DNA from: Methylophilaceae bacterium
GTDB taxonomy: Bacteria > Pseudomonadota > Gammaproteobacteria > Burkholderiales > Methylophilaceae
Length of the DNA: 64,000 bases
Assembly: GCA_018398995.1 (NCBI GenBank)
Contig: CP073759.1
Location: forward strand, 1 to 64,000
Direction of reading: 5' to 3'
Within the stretch, counting starts at the first letter, position 1. Every line of letters starts with the position of its first letter. Under the pieces are notes generated by a model. That model saw only the letters and a list, made by a program, of their open reading frames with translations, did no database searches and was not told the DNA's origin. A program made the translations under genes and the position numbers. Shown here piece after piece: positions 1 to 8,534 of the stretch.

Positions 1-30
1 ACGCCAAGCTTTAATTTGATCCATAGGCAT
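1..30 (-). CDS. 5' end of a gene running off the window, possibly glnD (uridylyltransferase)
   Basis: On the minus strand an ATG at position 30 (a second in-frame ATG lies at 24) opens a frame reading MPMDQIKAWR up to the window edge. It begins 51 bases after the map stop codon, in the same direction. In many betaproteobacteria map is followed by glnD, the bifunctional PII uridylyltransferase and uridylyl-removing enzyme, and this N-terminus would suit that. Only ten codons are visible, so the identity rests on gene order and is tentative. Confidence 0.35.
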   Translation of the reverse strand, partial: MPMDQIKAWR

Positions 31-81
31 GACTAGACAGTTATCCAATTTCAATTGATGAGACGTACAGTTTGAAAACAA

Positions 82-894
82 TCAAGACGATGGTGTATTA
101 AGCGCGATAGGCTGAGCAGGCGCGCCTTCAGATAAGGTAAGTACTTCAAAACCTGTATTAGTTACAAGAATAGTATGCTCCCATTGTGCTGATAAGCTAC
201 GATCTTTTGTGACAACTGTCCATCCATCTGGCATATGTTTAATTTCACGTTTACCCGCGTTAATCATCGGCTCTATAGTGAAAATCATCCCTTTTTTTAA
301 TTTAACACCCGTATTGGGTCTGCCGTAATGCAACACTTGAGGATCTTCATGGAATCTTTTGCCAATGCCATGACCGCAGAATTCTCTGACTACACTATAA
401 CCATTTTTTTCTGCAAAGGTTTGAATGGCATAACCAATATCACCTAAAGTGGCATCTGGCTTAACTTTACTGATGCCAAGCCACATGGCTTGATAAGTGA
501 TTTCTGACAAACGTTTAGCTTGTATAGACACTTCACCAACATGAAACATGCGAGAAGTATCACCGTGATAACCATCTTTAATAACAGTGATATCAATATT
601 AACGGTATCGCCATTTTTAAGCACTTTGTCACCTGGTACCCCATGACAAATCTGATGATTGACCGAAGTGCAAATTGATTTAGGATAGGGCGTATGTCCA
701 TCTGGTGCATAATTTAGTGGCGCTGGAATGGCATTTTGCACATTGACAATGTAGTCGTGACATAAACTGTCCAGCTTATCTGTTGTAACGCCTTGTACGA
801 CAAAAGGTGTAATATAATCAAGTACTTCTGAAGCAAGTTTGCCTGCGATACGCATTTTTGCAATATCGTCTGCATTATTAATAGAAATAGCCAT
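82..894 (-). CDS. map: Type I methionine aminopeptidase
   Basis: Cytosolic metalloprotease that removes the initiator methionine from nascent proteins. The 270-residue product has the pita-bread fold signature with all five metal ligands visible: D101, D112, H175 (in CGHGIG), E208 (in TIEPM) and E239 (in WEHT), plus conserved H83. These match the E. coli enzyme at a fixed offset of four residues, so the start is well supported. There is no N-terminal zinc-finger extension, so it is a plain bacterial type I enzyme. It is divergent from rpsB, the usual arrangement in this lineage. Confidence 0.96.
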   Translation of the reverse strand: MAISINNADDIAKMRIAGKLASEVLDYITPFVVQGVTTDKLDSLCHDYIVNVQNAIPAPLNYAPDGHTPYPKSICTSVNHQICHGVPGDKVLKNGDTVNIDITVIKDGYHGDTSRMFHVGEVSIQAKRLSEITYQAMWLGISKVKPDATLGDIGYAIQTFAEKNGYSVVREFCGHGIGKRFHEDPQVLHYGRPNTGVKLKKGMIFTIEPMINAGKREIKHMPDGWTVVTKDRSLSAQWEHTILVTNTGFEVLTLSEGAPAQPIALNTPSS

Positions 895-923
895 AATTTA
901 AAAGGTTTTTTGCTTTATTTAAG

Positions 924-952
924 TTGTAGTTAACGATCGTTTTTGTTATTAT
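924..952 (+). promoter_or_regulatory. Predicted sigma-70 promoter of rpsB with GC-rich discriminator
   Basis: TTGTAG at 924-929 and TATTAT at 947-952 are separated by 17 bases. The bases just downstream (ACGCGCCGC) form a GC-rich discriminator, the pattern of growth-rate and ppGpp-controlled promoters for ribosomal components. This would give an rpsB leader of about 160 nucleotides. Seen by eye only. Confidence 0.5.
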
Positions 953-1036
953 ACGCGCCGCTAAGCAAGTGTATGATTAAAATTGTAATTAAACCCCAAT
1001 CTTAAGCTATACCTATTTTAGTTAATTTATTGCGCT

Positions 1037-1081
1037 GCCCCGTACAGGGTGCCCACTTAAATGTGTGGATGATGTTGGGCA
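1037..1081 (+). promoter_or_regulatory. Structured leader upstream of rpsB (candidate S2 autoregulatory element)
   Basis: TGCCCA at 1050-1055 can pair with TGGGCA at 1076-1081, enclosing a CAC/GTG helix, and just upstream CCC (1039-1041) can pair with GGG (1047-1049). GC-rich paired blocks stand out in an AT-rich leader. In other bacteria ribosomal protein S2 represses its own rpsB-tsf mRNA through a leader structure; calling this such an element is inference from position and pairing. Confidence 0.35.
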
Positions 1082-1118
1082 AGTGTCATTTTATTTAACC
1101 CTTACATGGAGTATTACT

Positions 1119-1877
1119 ATGTCTGTAACTATGCGTCAGATGCTTGAGGCCGGCGTTCACTTTGGCCATCAAACCCGTTATTGGAATCCTAAAATGGCTG
1201 AGTACATTTTTGGTGATCGTAACAAAATTCATATTGTAAACCTTGAAAAAACATTACCGTTATTTGAAGATGCGCAAAAATACGTGCGTACTTTAGCGGC
1301 TAATAAAGGTCGTATTCTATTTGTTGGTACTAAACGTCAAGCGCGTGACATCATTAAAGAAGAGGCGCAACGTGCTGGCTGTTCTTATGTGAATCATCGT
1401 TGGTTGGGTGGTATGCTGACAAACTATAAAACTGTTAAACAATCAATCAAACGTCTTAAAGAATTTGAAACAATGGTTGAAGATGGCAGTATGGAAAAAT
1501 TTGCTAAAAAAGAAGCGCTTGGTTACAAGCGTGAGTTGGAAAAATTAGAGCGCTCTATTGGCGGCATTAAAGAAATGGGCGGTTTACCAGATGCTATTTT
1601 CATTATTGATGTTGGTCATGAGAGTGGTGCAGTGGTAGAAGCGAAAAAATTAGGCATTCCTTTAATTGGCGTGGTTGATACGAATAACTCACCAGAAGGC
1701 GTTGCATACGTGATTCCTGGTAATGATGATTCTAGTCGTGCAATTCGTTTATATGCACGTGGCATGGCAGATGCTGTATTAGAAGGTCGTGCAAACGCAT
1801 TGGCTGACATTGCTAAATCTGCTAGTGAAGTAGAAGAATTTGTAGATGCGGCAGAAACAGAAGCTGCAGCTGAGTAA
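1119..1877 (+). CDS. rpsB: 30S ribosomal protein S2
   Basis: Structural protein of the small ribosomal subunit, binding the 16S head-body junction and needed for S1 recruitment. The product is 252 residues and begins [18 protein letters not shown], the family N-terminus with the conserved HFGHQ block and the following W-N-P-K-M. The frame is open upstream to 1065, but that extension has no homology to S2, whereas GGAG about eight bases before 1119 is a good ribosome binding site, so 1119 is chosen. The C-terminal tail is acidic and alanine-rich, as usual. First gene of the rpsB-tsf-pyrH-frr series. Confidence 0.97.
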   Translation: MSVTMRQMLEAGVHFGHQTRYWNPKMAEYIFGDRNKIHIVNLEKTLPLFEDAQKYVRTLAANKGRILFVGTKRQARDIIKEEAQRAGCSYVNHRWLGGMLTNYKTVKQSIKRLKEFETMVEDGSMEKFAKKEALGYKRELEKLERSIGGIKEMGGLPDAIFIIDVGHESGAVVEAKKLGIPLIGVVDTNNSPEGVAYVIPGNDDSSRAIRLYARGMADAVLEGRANALADIAKSASEVEEFVDAAETEAAAE

Positions 1878-1890
1878 GATTTAATCAATT

Positions 1891-1916
1891 AAAAGCTGGA
1901 TTTATTCCAGCTTTTT
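1891..1916 (+). terminator. Hairpin with T-run between rpsB and tsf
   Basis: AAAAGCTGG (1891-1899) pairs with CCAGCTTTT (1907-1915) across a seven-base loop and runs into T residues. It lies 13 bases after the rpsB stop. Because tsf must still be expressed, it probably acts as a partial terminator or 3'-end stabiliser that adjusts the S2 to EF-Ts ratio. Confidence 0.6.
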
Positions 1917-1982
1917 GAATTTAAAATCAATAGATTGTTTATATAACGTAAAGTTATACATTACATTTTAAGGAGCCCAAAA

Positions 1983-2858
1983 ATGGCTAATATTACCGCG
2001 AGTATGGTAAAAGAATTGCGTGAGCGCACGGACGCGCCAATGATGGATTGTAAAAAAGCATTGACTGAAGCTGAAGGTGAAATGAGCCGTGCTGAAGAAA
2101 TTTTACGGGTTCGCTTTGGTAACAAGGCGAGTAAAGCCGCTGGTCGCGTGGCGGCTGAAGGTATTGTTGGCATCAGCTTAACAGCAGATAGCAAAATAGG
2201 TACATTATTAGAAGTGAACTCAGAAACAGATTTCTGTGCAAAAAATGAAGCATTTATCGCTTATGTCGATGCGCTAGCAGCTGTTATTAATGAGCATAAT
2301 CCTGCCGATATGGCAGCAGCCTCAGCATTGCCTATGGATGGCGCAACTGTTGAAGAGACGCGTGCACAATTAGCCGGAAAAATTGGTGAGAATATCACCC
2401 CGCGCCGTTTTGTTCGCATTGCTGCCCAAGGCAAACTTTCAAGCTATGTACATGGCGCCAAAATTGGTGTGTTGGTTGATCTTATTGGCGGTGATGATGA
2501 GTTGGGTAAAGATATCGCGATGCATATTGCTGCGGCTAAACCAAAAGCATTAAATGCTGACGGTGTTGATGTTGCATTAATTGAAACTGAGCGTCGTGTT
2601 GCGATTGAAAAAGCGCTAGAAGCAGGCAAGCCAGAAGCCATGGTAGAAAAAATTGCTGAAGGTACAGTCAGCAAGTTCTTAAAAGAAGTGACATTACTTA
2701 ATCAAATGTTTGTTAAAAATGACAAAATGAGCATTGAACAATTACTTAAATCAAAAAATGCAAGCATTGCTTCTTTTTCCATGTATACCGTTGGTGAAGG
2801 TATTGAAAAAGTCGTTGTTGATTATGCGGCTGAAGTGGCTGCTGCTGCAAAAGTTTAA
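1983..2858 (+). CDS. tsf: Elongation factor Ts
   Basis: Guanine-nucleotide exchange factor that recycles EF-Tu in the cytosol. The 291-residue product has the N-terminal UBA-like domain ([12 protein letters not shown] around residue 20), the core exchange motif at residues 82-85, and the two core subdomains plus C-terminal module of the long proteobacterial form. The usual TDFV motif reads TDFC here; D83 and F84, which contact the EF-Tu magnesium site, are kept. A strong AAGGAG site precedes the ATG. Second gene after rpsB, separated by a hairpin. Confidence 0.97.
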   Translation: MANITASMVKELRERTDAPMMDCKKALTEAEGEMSRAEEILRVRFGNKASKAAGRVAAEGIVGISLTADSKIGTLLEVNSETDFCAKNEAFIAYVDALAAVINEHNPADMAAASALPMDGATVEETRAQLAGKIGENITPRRFVRIAAQGKLSSYVHGAKIGVLVDLIGGDDELGKDIAMHIAAAKPKALNADGVDVALIETERRVAIEKALEAGKPEAMVEKIAEGTVSKFLKEVTLLNQMFVKNDKMSIEQLLKSKNASIASFSMYTVGEGIEKVVVDYAAEVAAAAKV

Positions 2859-2880
2859 TTCTATTTAAACTGTTTAATTA

Positions 2881-2913
2881 AGTGGGTGCGGTGATGCCGC
2901 CCCACTTTTTTTT
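2881..2913 (+). terminator. Rho-independent terminator after tsf
   Basis: AGTGGG (2881-2886) pairs with CCCACT (2901-2906) and the inner GCGG (2888-2891) with CCGC (2897-2900), followed by a long run of T. It is a strong intrinsic terminator separating rpsB-tsf from pyrH onward. Confidence 0.8.
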
Positions 2914-2993
2914 GGTCTAAAATCGCGCATAGATTCTTTGGAGCTTGTGGCCAAATATGATTAAATGTGAAAAGTTGAAAATTAAGGAAAAAA

Positions 2994-3710
2994 ATGGCAA
3001 AAGCCGTCTATAAAAGAATATTAATTAAGCTTTCTGGTGAAGCCTTAATGGGCGAAGATGCCTATGGCATTAACCGTGCAACGATTGAGGATATTGTGGC
3101 GCAAATTAAAGCGGTGGTAGCCTTAGGGGTGGAAGTTGCTATTGTGATTGGCGGGGGCAATATTTTTCGTGGTGTTGCGCCAGCTGCGGCAGGTATGGAT
3201 AGAGCAACTGCCGATTATATGGGTATGCTAGCAACAGTCATGAACGCAATGGCACTGCAAGATGCAATGCGCAGTATCGGCATTAAAGCCAGAGTGCAGT
3301 CGGCGCTCAAGCTGGAACAAGTCGCCGAACCGTATATTCGCGGCAAGGCAATTCGCTATTTAGAAGAAGGGCGAGTTGTGATCTTTGCCGCAGGTACTGG
3401 CAATCCATTTTTTACAACAGACACTGCAGCGGCTTTACGTGGTATGGAAATTGACGCGGAAATTGTATTAAAAGCAACCAAAGTAGATGGTATTTACACG
3501 TCGGATCCAAAAACAAACCCTGATGCAAAACGTTACGAAACAGTTACCTTTGATGAAGCTATTCATAAAAATCTGAAGGTAATGGATGCAACAGCATTAA
3601 CTTTATGCCGTGATCAAAACTTGCCAATTTGTGTTTTTAGTATTTTCAAAGCGGATGCATTAATGCGTGTGGTGTTAGGTGAGAATGAAGGCACGCGTGT
3701 TATACAATAA
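2994..3710 (+). CDS. pyrH: Uridylate (UMP) kinase
   Basis: Phosphorylates UMP to UDP using ATP in pyrimidine nucleotide synthesis; hexameric and cytosolic, of the amino-acid kinase fold. The 238-residue product shows KLSGEALMG near the start, the glycine-rich IGGGNIFRG phosphate loop, [18 protein letters not shown] (UMP-binding segment), the [12 protein letters not shown] motif and KATKVDGIY, all diagnostic of bacterial PyrH. Starts at ATG after AAGGAAAA. It is preceded by a terminator, so a separate promoter in 2914-2990 is likely. Confidence 0.97.
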   Translation: MAKAVYKRILIKLSGEALMGEDAYGINRATIEDIVAQIKAVVALGVEVAIVIGGGNIFRGVAPAAAGMDRATADYMGMLATVMNAMALQDAMRSIGIKARVQSALKLEQVAEPYIRGKAIRYLEEGRVVIFAAGTGNPFFTTDTAAALRGMEIDAEIVLKATKVDGIYTSDPKTNPDAKRYETVTFDEAIHKNLKVMDATALTLCRDQNLPICVFSIFKADALMRVVLGENEGTRVIQ

Positions 3711-3758
3711 ACAATTATTCTGTTTTAAATAGCGTTAATTTATTAGTTGGAGAGTTAA

Positions 3759-4316
3759 ATGTTGGACGATATTAAAAAAACGGCTGAGCAAAAGATGCAG
3801 AAGTCTATTGAAGCATTGCAAAATGATTTGCAGAAGATACGTACTGGCCGCGCCCATACTGGTTTGTTGGACCATGTTATGGTTGAATACTACGGCTCGA
3901 TGGTTGCTGTAAACCAAGTGGCTAGTGTTAATTTGGGTGATGCACATACTATTAATGTACAGCCTTTTGAAAAAGATATGGTTTCTAAGGTTGAGAAAGC
4001 GATTCGAGATGCTGATTTGGGGCTTAATCCAGCAACAAATGGTAATTTGATTCGTGTCCCGATGCCGATGTTAACTGAAGAGCGTAGACGCGATTTAACA
4101 AAAATTGTACGTAGTGAAGGCGAAAATGCAAAAGTAGCGGTGCGTAATGTTAGGCGCGATGCAAACGATGCATTAAAAAAGCTGATTAAAGACAAAGAAA
4201 TTAGTGAAGATGATGAGCGTCGCACACAAGATATCGTACAAAAATTAACAGATAAAGCAGTTGCGGATATCGATCAATTACTTCAGGCTAAAGAAGCTGA
4301 TTTAATGGCAGTCTAA
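3759..4316 (+). CDS. frr: Ribosome recycling factor
   Basis: Splits post-termination ribosomes together with EF-G. At 185 residues it is the standard length, with the three-helix-bundle domain (start through KIRTGRA and the C-terminal EISEDDERR helix) and the [14 protein letters not shown] segment near the hinge. ATG follows GGAGAG. It lies 48 bases after pyrH, in the conserved pyrH-frr-uppS order. Confidence 0.97.
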   Translation: MLDDIKKTAEQKMQKSIEALQNDLQKIRTGRAHTGLLDHVMVEYYGSMVAVNQVASVNLGDAHTINVQPFEKDMVSKVEKAIRDADLGLNPATNGNLIRVPMPMLTEERRRDLTKIVRSEGENAKVAVRNVRRDANDALKKLIKDKEISEDDERRTQDIVQKLTDKAVADIDQLLQAKEADLMAV

Positions 4317-4327
4317 CTGAGACTATT

Positions 4328-5110
4328 TTGGCAATATCGACAAAAGGAATGTTTTCTAAGCGCTTGTTTGCTAGCTCAACTCAAACCATTCCAACTCAAA
4401 CGCAGCTGCCCAAGCATATTGCTATTATTATGGATGGTAACGGGCGTTGGGCGCGCAAACGTTTTCTACCTAGGGTTGCTGGGCATAAACGTGGTGTAGA
4501 AATTGTACGAGACTTAGTAAAAAAATGTGTGGAATTAGATATTAAATTTCTTACACTATTCGCGTTCAGCAGCGAAAATTGGCGTAGACCAGAAGAAGAA
4601 GTTTCTTTTTTAATGGGACTTTTTATGGATGCACTGCAACGTGAAGTCGTTAAATTACATGAAAACAATATTCGACTCGTGTTAATTGGTGACCGCACGC
4701 GATTCGCACCTGAGTTGGTAAAACAGATTGAGGCTTCAGAAACACTGACTTCATCCAATTCTGGGCTAACATTGACCATTGCGGCAAATTACGGCGGAAG
4801 ATGGGACCTATTACAAGCAATTAATAAAATGGTCAGCGCCAAATCTTTCACTAAAAAGACCTATGAGGAAGAAGACTTAACCTCTTATCTTTCTATGCAT
4901 TATGCACCAGAACCTGATCTATTTATCCGCACTGGTGGCGAAAAGCGTGTAAGTAATTTTTTATTATGGCAATTGGCCTATACTGAATTTTATTTTACCG
5001 ATACGTTATGGCCTGATTTTGATGAACACGCTTTTGATGAAGCAATGATTTCGTATCAACACAGAGAACGCAGATTTGGGCGCACAAGCGAGCAAATAAC
5101 GCAGCGTTAA
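4328..5110 (+). CDS. uppS: Undecaprenyl diphosphate synthase
   Basis: cis-Prenyltransferase that condenses FPP with eight IPP to form C55 undecaprenyl diphosphate, the lipid carrier for peptidoglycan and other glycans. The catalytic aspartate lies in IIMDGNGRWAR (D36), with FSSENWRRP and RTGGEKRVSNFLLWQ further on, all family signatures. The start is uncertain: the frame opens at TTG 4328, and the in-frame ATG at 4349 abuts an AAGGA that is too close to act as its Shine-Dalgarno. The N-terminal ~28 residues before LPKHIA are lineage-specific either way. Confidence 0.94.
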   Translation: MAISTKGMFSKRLFASSTQTIPTQTQLPKHIAIIMDGNGRWARKRFLPRVAGHKRGVEIVRDLVKKCVELDIKFLTLFAFSSENWRRPEEEVSFLMGLFMDALQREVVKLHENNIRLVLIGDRTRFAPELVKQIEASETLTSSNSGLTLTIAANYGGRWDLLQAINKMVSAKSFTKKTYEEEDLTSYLSMHYAPEPDLFIRTGGEKRVSNFLLWQLAYTEFYFTDTLWPDFDEHAFDEAMISYQHRERRFGRTSEQITQR

Positions 5111-5114
5111 ACAT

Positions 5115-5936
5115 ATGCTTAAAACCCGTATTATTACTGCATTAGCCCTTATTTGCGCACTTGTGCCGGCATTATTTTTTGCATCCAATATTGTTTGGGC
5201 ATCAATCATGCTAGTCGTTTCTGTTGCAGCTATTTATGAATGGGCACGATTGATTGATTGCTCTCATTCAATATCACTTATTTATACAACACTTTTCAGC
5301 GCCCTTGGTTTTCTGCTGTTAGTAATACTAGCCCAGCAGGGGCTTCATGGGCTGTTCTATCAGTCTTTACTCATTTTTTTAGTGAGTCTAATCTTTTGGA
5401 TCTTAATCGCGCCTGTTTTACTCGCAAAGTGTTTGATTGTCCGCAATCAATGGCTATTAATGATGATTGGTTTTTTGGTTGTGATGCCGCTATGGCTGGC
5501 TTTTGTTTTCGCTAAAGGAGCAAACCCTTGGCTACTATTATGTTTGTTAGCCACGATTTGGATAGCCGATACGGGTGCTTATTTTGTTGGCAAACGCTTT
5601 GGGAAACATAAACTTGCTCCTAGCATTAGTCCAGGAAAAACATGGGAAGGTGTATTCGGTGCTATGGTAGGCGTTACTGTTTTTGCCGCAATCTTATATG
5701 GCAGCAAGGTAATGACGAACCTCGCTATTTTTCCGCTGCTCTGGCTTGTTACAATATTAGGCGTGATTGGAGATTTGTTTGAGTCGTTAATTAAACGGCA
5801 ATTCAATAAAAAAGACAGTGGTACACTCTTACCTGGGCATGGTGGTATTTTAGACCGCATTGATGGCTTGTTACCTAGCTTACCAATCGCAATGTTAGCG
5901 ATTTATCTTTTTACTTACTTTCAGGCGATAAGTTAA
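5115..5936 (+). CDS. cdsA: Phosphatidate cytidylyltransferase (CDP-diacylglycerol synthase)
   Basis: Integral inner-membrane enzyme converting phosphatidic acid and CTP to CDP-diacylglycerol, precursor of all phospholipids. The 273-residue protein has about eight hydrophobic segments and the C-terminal signature around residues 235-250 (KKDSGTLLPGHGGILDRID), including the D-R-I-D metal-binding end; SPGKTWEG near residue 175 is also conserved. ATG is four bases after the uppS stop, so the two are co-translated. Confidence 0.95.
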   Translation: MLKTRIITALALICALVPALFFASNIVWASIMLVVSVAAIYEWARLIDCSHSISLIYTTLFSALGFLLLVILAQQGLHGLFYQSLLIFLVSLIFWILIAPVLLAKCLIVRNQWLLMMIGFLVVMPLWLAFVFAKGANPWLLLCLLATIWIADTGAYFVGKRFGKHKLAPSISPGKTWEGVFGAMVGVTVFAAILYGSKVMTNLAIFPLLWLVTILGVIGDLFESLIKRQFNKKDSGTLLPGHGGILDRIDGLLPSLPIAMLAIYLFTYFQAIS

Positions 5937-7151
5937 TTGCAAAATATAACGATACTCGGCAGTACTGGCACGATAGGTGAGCAAACGCTAGATGTGATTG
6001 CGCGTCATAAAGAACGTTATCAAGTGTTTGCACTAACTGCAAATACCAATATTCACACTATGTTGCAACAATGCCTCAATGTGGCCCCGCAGTATGCAGT
6101 GATGTTGGATGCTGTAGCAGCAAAAACACTTGCTTATCAGTTGGCGGAACATAAAAGCAAAACAATCGTTTTATCTGGACTGTCTCATTTAGAGCAAGTA
6201 TGTAGTGATGCGGAAGTTGACACTGTTATGGCGGCTATTGTTGGCGCCGCTGGCCTGATGCCGGCAATGGCCGCAGCTAAGGCTGGTAAACGTATACTGC
6301 TAGCCAATAAAGAAACCTTAGTCATGGCAGGTAGTTTATTTATGGATGCCGTGATCCAAGGTGGTGCAACCTTGTTGCCAATTGATAGTGAGCATAACGC
6401 TATTTTTCAAGTAATGCCTCCGCAAGGTCTTAACAGTTTAAAAGAAGGTGGTATTCGCAAGATCATTCTAACGGCATCTGGCGGCCCTTTTAGAGGGCAT
6501 ACGCAAGCGCAAATTGATCATGCAACACCGGCCATGGCGCTTAGACATCCAAACTGGGTCATGGGTGCAAAAATTACAATAGACTCAGCTACTCTTATGA
6601 ATAAAGGTCTGGAAGTCATTGAGGCGCACTGGTTATTTAATGCAGCACCAGAACAAATCGATGTTGTGGTACATCCGCAAAGTGTTATTCATTCTATGGT
6701 TGAGTTTGTGGATGGTAGTGTGCTTGCGCAACTAGGCAACCCCGATATGCGCACACCAATTGCCTATGCGCTTGCTTATCCTGATCGGATTGACTCTGGC
6801 GTGAGTGCGCTAGATTTTCTTACAATTGGCAAGCTTGAATTTGAAGCGCCTGATATTAAGCGTTTCCCATGCTTACAGCTGGCTTACGATGCGTTGTCTG
6901 TTGGCGGCACAGCATCCACTATCCTTAATGCAGCGAATGAAGTGGCGGTCAATGCATTTTTAAAAGAGCAAATTGGATTTAACACCATTTCAACATTAAT
7001 TGCTGCCGCCTTAAATGATCTATCGATTGAGCGCTCGACTTCTATTGAGCATCTGATAACAGTCGATCAACTCGCAAGGCAATATGCCAGCGAGTGGATT
7101 GAACGCTCTGCAACAGCCGCCTCAACAAAATCCAAGGTTGGCACGTGTTAA
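5937..7151 (+). CDS. dxr: 1-deoxy-D-xylulose 5-phosphate reductoisomerase
   Basis: Second step of the MEP isoprenoid pathway: NADPH-dependent conversion of DXP to MEP, feeding the UppS substrate pool. The 404-residue protein begins with the NADPH loop ILGSTGTIGEQTL, followed by LLANKETLV, the metal-site segment PIDSEHNAIFQ, MNKGLEVIEAHWLF and the C-terminal AANEVAVNAFL. Translation starts at TTG directly after the cdsA stop, with no spacer; family alignment requires this start, so UUG initiation is well supported. Confidence 0.96.
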   Translation: MQNITILGSTGTIGEQTLDVIARHKERYQVFALTANTNIHTMLQQCLNVAPQYAVMLDAVAAKTLAYQLAEHKSKTIVLSGLSHLEQVCSDAEVDTVMAAIVGAAGLMPAMAAAKAGKRILLANKETLVMAGSLFMDAVIQGGATLLPIDSEHNAIFQVMPPQGLNSLKEGGIRKIILTASGGPFRGHTQAQIDHATPAMALRHPNWVMGAKITIDSATLMNKGLEVIEAHWLFNAAPEQIDVVVHPQSVIHSMVEFVDGSVLAQLGNPDMRTPIAYALAYPDRIDSGVSALDFLTIGKLEFEAPDIKRFPCLQLAYDALSVGGTASTILNAANEVAVNAFLKEQIGFNTISTLIAAALNDLSIERSTSIEHLITVDQLARQYASEWIERSATAASTKSKVGTC

Positions 7152-8530
7152 CTTTTTTTGCTTTCATTTTTACTATCGGCATCATCGTTACCATACATGA
7201 ATACGGTCATTTCCAAGTGGCGCGTTGGTGTGGTGTAAAAGTTATTCGGTTTTCCATTGGTTTTGGTCAACCATTATGGCGTAAAACATTCGGTGCAGAT
7301 CAAACAGAATTTGTGTTAGCAGCAATTCCTTTAGGCGGCTATGTAAAAATGTTGGACGAACGTGAATTAAAAGCCGAAAAAGATGGTGAAGTAGCATGGG
7401 ATGATTATTCTGAGGCTGATTTAGCACGTGCGTTTAATCGCCAATCTGTTTATAAGCGGATTGCCATTGTACTTGCTGGACCAATAGCCAATTTATTATT
7501 AGCGATTGTCATTTATTGGTTTTTATTTTTGCAGGGCGTTACAGGCATGATCCCCATGATTGGACACATAGCGCCTAATAGCATAGCCGCACAGGCCAAT
7601 TTAACCACAGGCGAAGTCATTCAAAGCATTAATAATCAGCCAATCAAAACATGGTCAGAAGCGAGCTGGGTATTACTAGCGTCAGCATTAGAGGATAAAA
7701 CAGTTGAGGTTAGGGCACTGAATGATAGCAATGAACTACACTTACATCAGCTAAATTTGGCCGGATTGGGCAAAGAAATAGAAGGTGATATTCTCAAGGA
7801 GTTGGGAATATCGGTATTTAGACCTGATGTATCCCCCATTCTTGCCCAAATCGTATCGAATGGCGCTGCTGAAAAAGCAGGCTTGTTGGCTAATGATAAA
7901 GTAATAAGTATAAATGACTTAAAAACTGATACCTGGCGTGATGTTGTTAATATTGTTCAGGCCAGCCCAAACAAAGCATTGAACTTCACAATAGAACGTC
8001 AGCAGCAAATTCTGATTAAAGTAGTCACGCCAGTAGCAACAAAAGAAAATAATAGCTTGGTGGGGAAAATAGGTGCGGGCGTTAAGCTAGATGCACAGCA
8101 GCTCGACAAAATGTTGGTTACACAATACTACTCCAGCGTTGAGAGCATTCAAATGTCTATTGATAAGACTTGGAAAACCGCTGCTTTTAGCTTGAAAATG
8201 ATGTGGTATATGATTACTGGCAAGGCCTCTTGGAAGGGCATTAGTGGCCCTGTAACAATTGCTAGCTATGCCGGCGATACAGCAGAACTGGGATGGAAAC
8301 CTTTTTTAGGGTTCATTGCATTGGTCAGCATTAGTATTGGCATACTTAATCTTTTGCCAATTCCTGTTTTAGACGGGGGCCATTTAATGTATTATATCGC
8401 AGAAATTATCAAAGGTTCTGCAGTGTCCGATCAGAATATGGTATTAGGACAAAAAATTGGATTTGGATTACTGGTTTTACTTATGGTTTTAGCAGTTTTT
8501 AACGACATTAATCGAATAGTTACAGGATAA
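7145..8530 (+). CDS. rseP: RIP metalloprotease RseP (site-2 protease)
   Basis: Inner-membrane zinc protease that cleaves the anti-sigma factor RseA in the envelope stress response and clears signal peptides. The active-site HEYGH sits at residues 18-22 in the first membrane helix; two PDZ domains fill roughly residues 110-300, and LLPIPVLDGGHL near residue 410 is the second catalytic motif. Starts at GTG, overlapping the dxr stop by seven bases. Its place just before bamA is conserved and fits control of outer-membrane protein stress. Confidence 0.95.
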   Translation: MLTFFAFIFTIGIIVTIHEYGHFQVARWCGVKVIRFSIGFGQPLWRKTFGADQTEFVLAAIPLGGYVKMLDERELKAEKDGEVAWDDYSEADLARAFNRQSVYKRIAIVLAGPIANLLLAIVIYWFLFLQGVTGMIPMIGHIAPNSIAAQANLTTGEVIQSINNQPIKTWSEASWVLLASALEDKTVEVRALNDSNELHLHQLNLAGLGKEIEGDILKELGISVFRPDVSPILAQIVSNGAAEKAGLLANDKVISINDLKTDTWRDVVNIVQASPNKALNFTIERQQQILIKVVTPVATKENNSLVGKIGAGVKLDAQQLDKMLVTQYYSSVESIQMSIDKTWKTAAFSLKMMWYMITGKASWKGISGPVTIASYAGDTAELGWKPFLGFIALVSISIGILNLLPIPVLDGGHLMYYIAEIIKGSAVSDQNMVLGQKIGFGLLVLLMVLAVFNDINRIVTG

Positions 8531-8534
8531 TCAT

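Noticed and set aside
1065-1118. N-terminal extension of ribosomal protein S2
   Set aside because: The 18 extra codons are unlike the family and precede the clear ribosome binding site; they are part of the rpsB leader.
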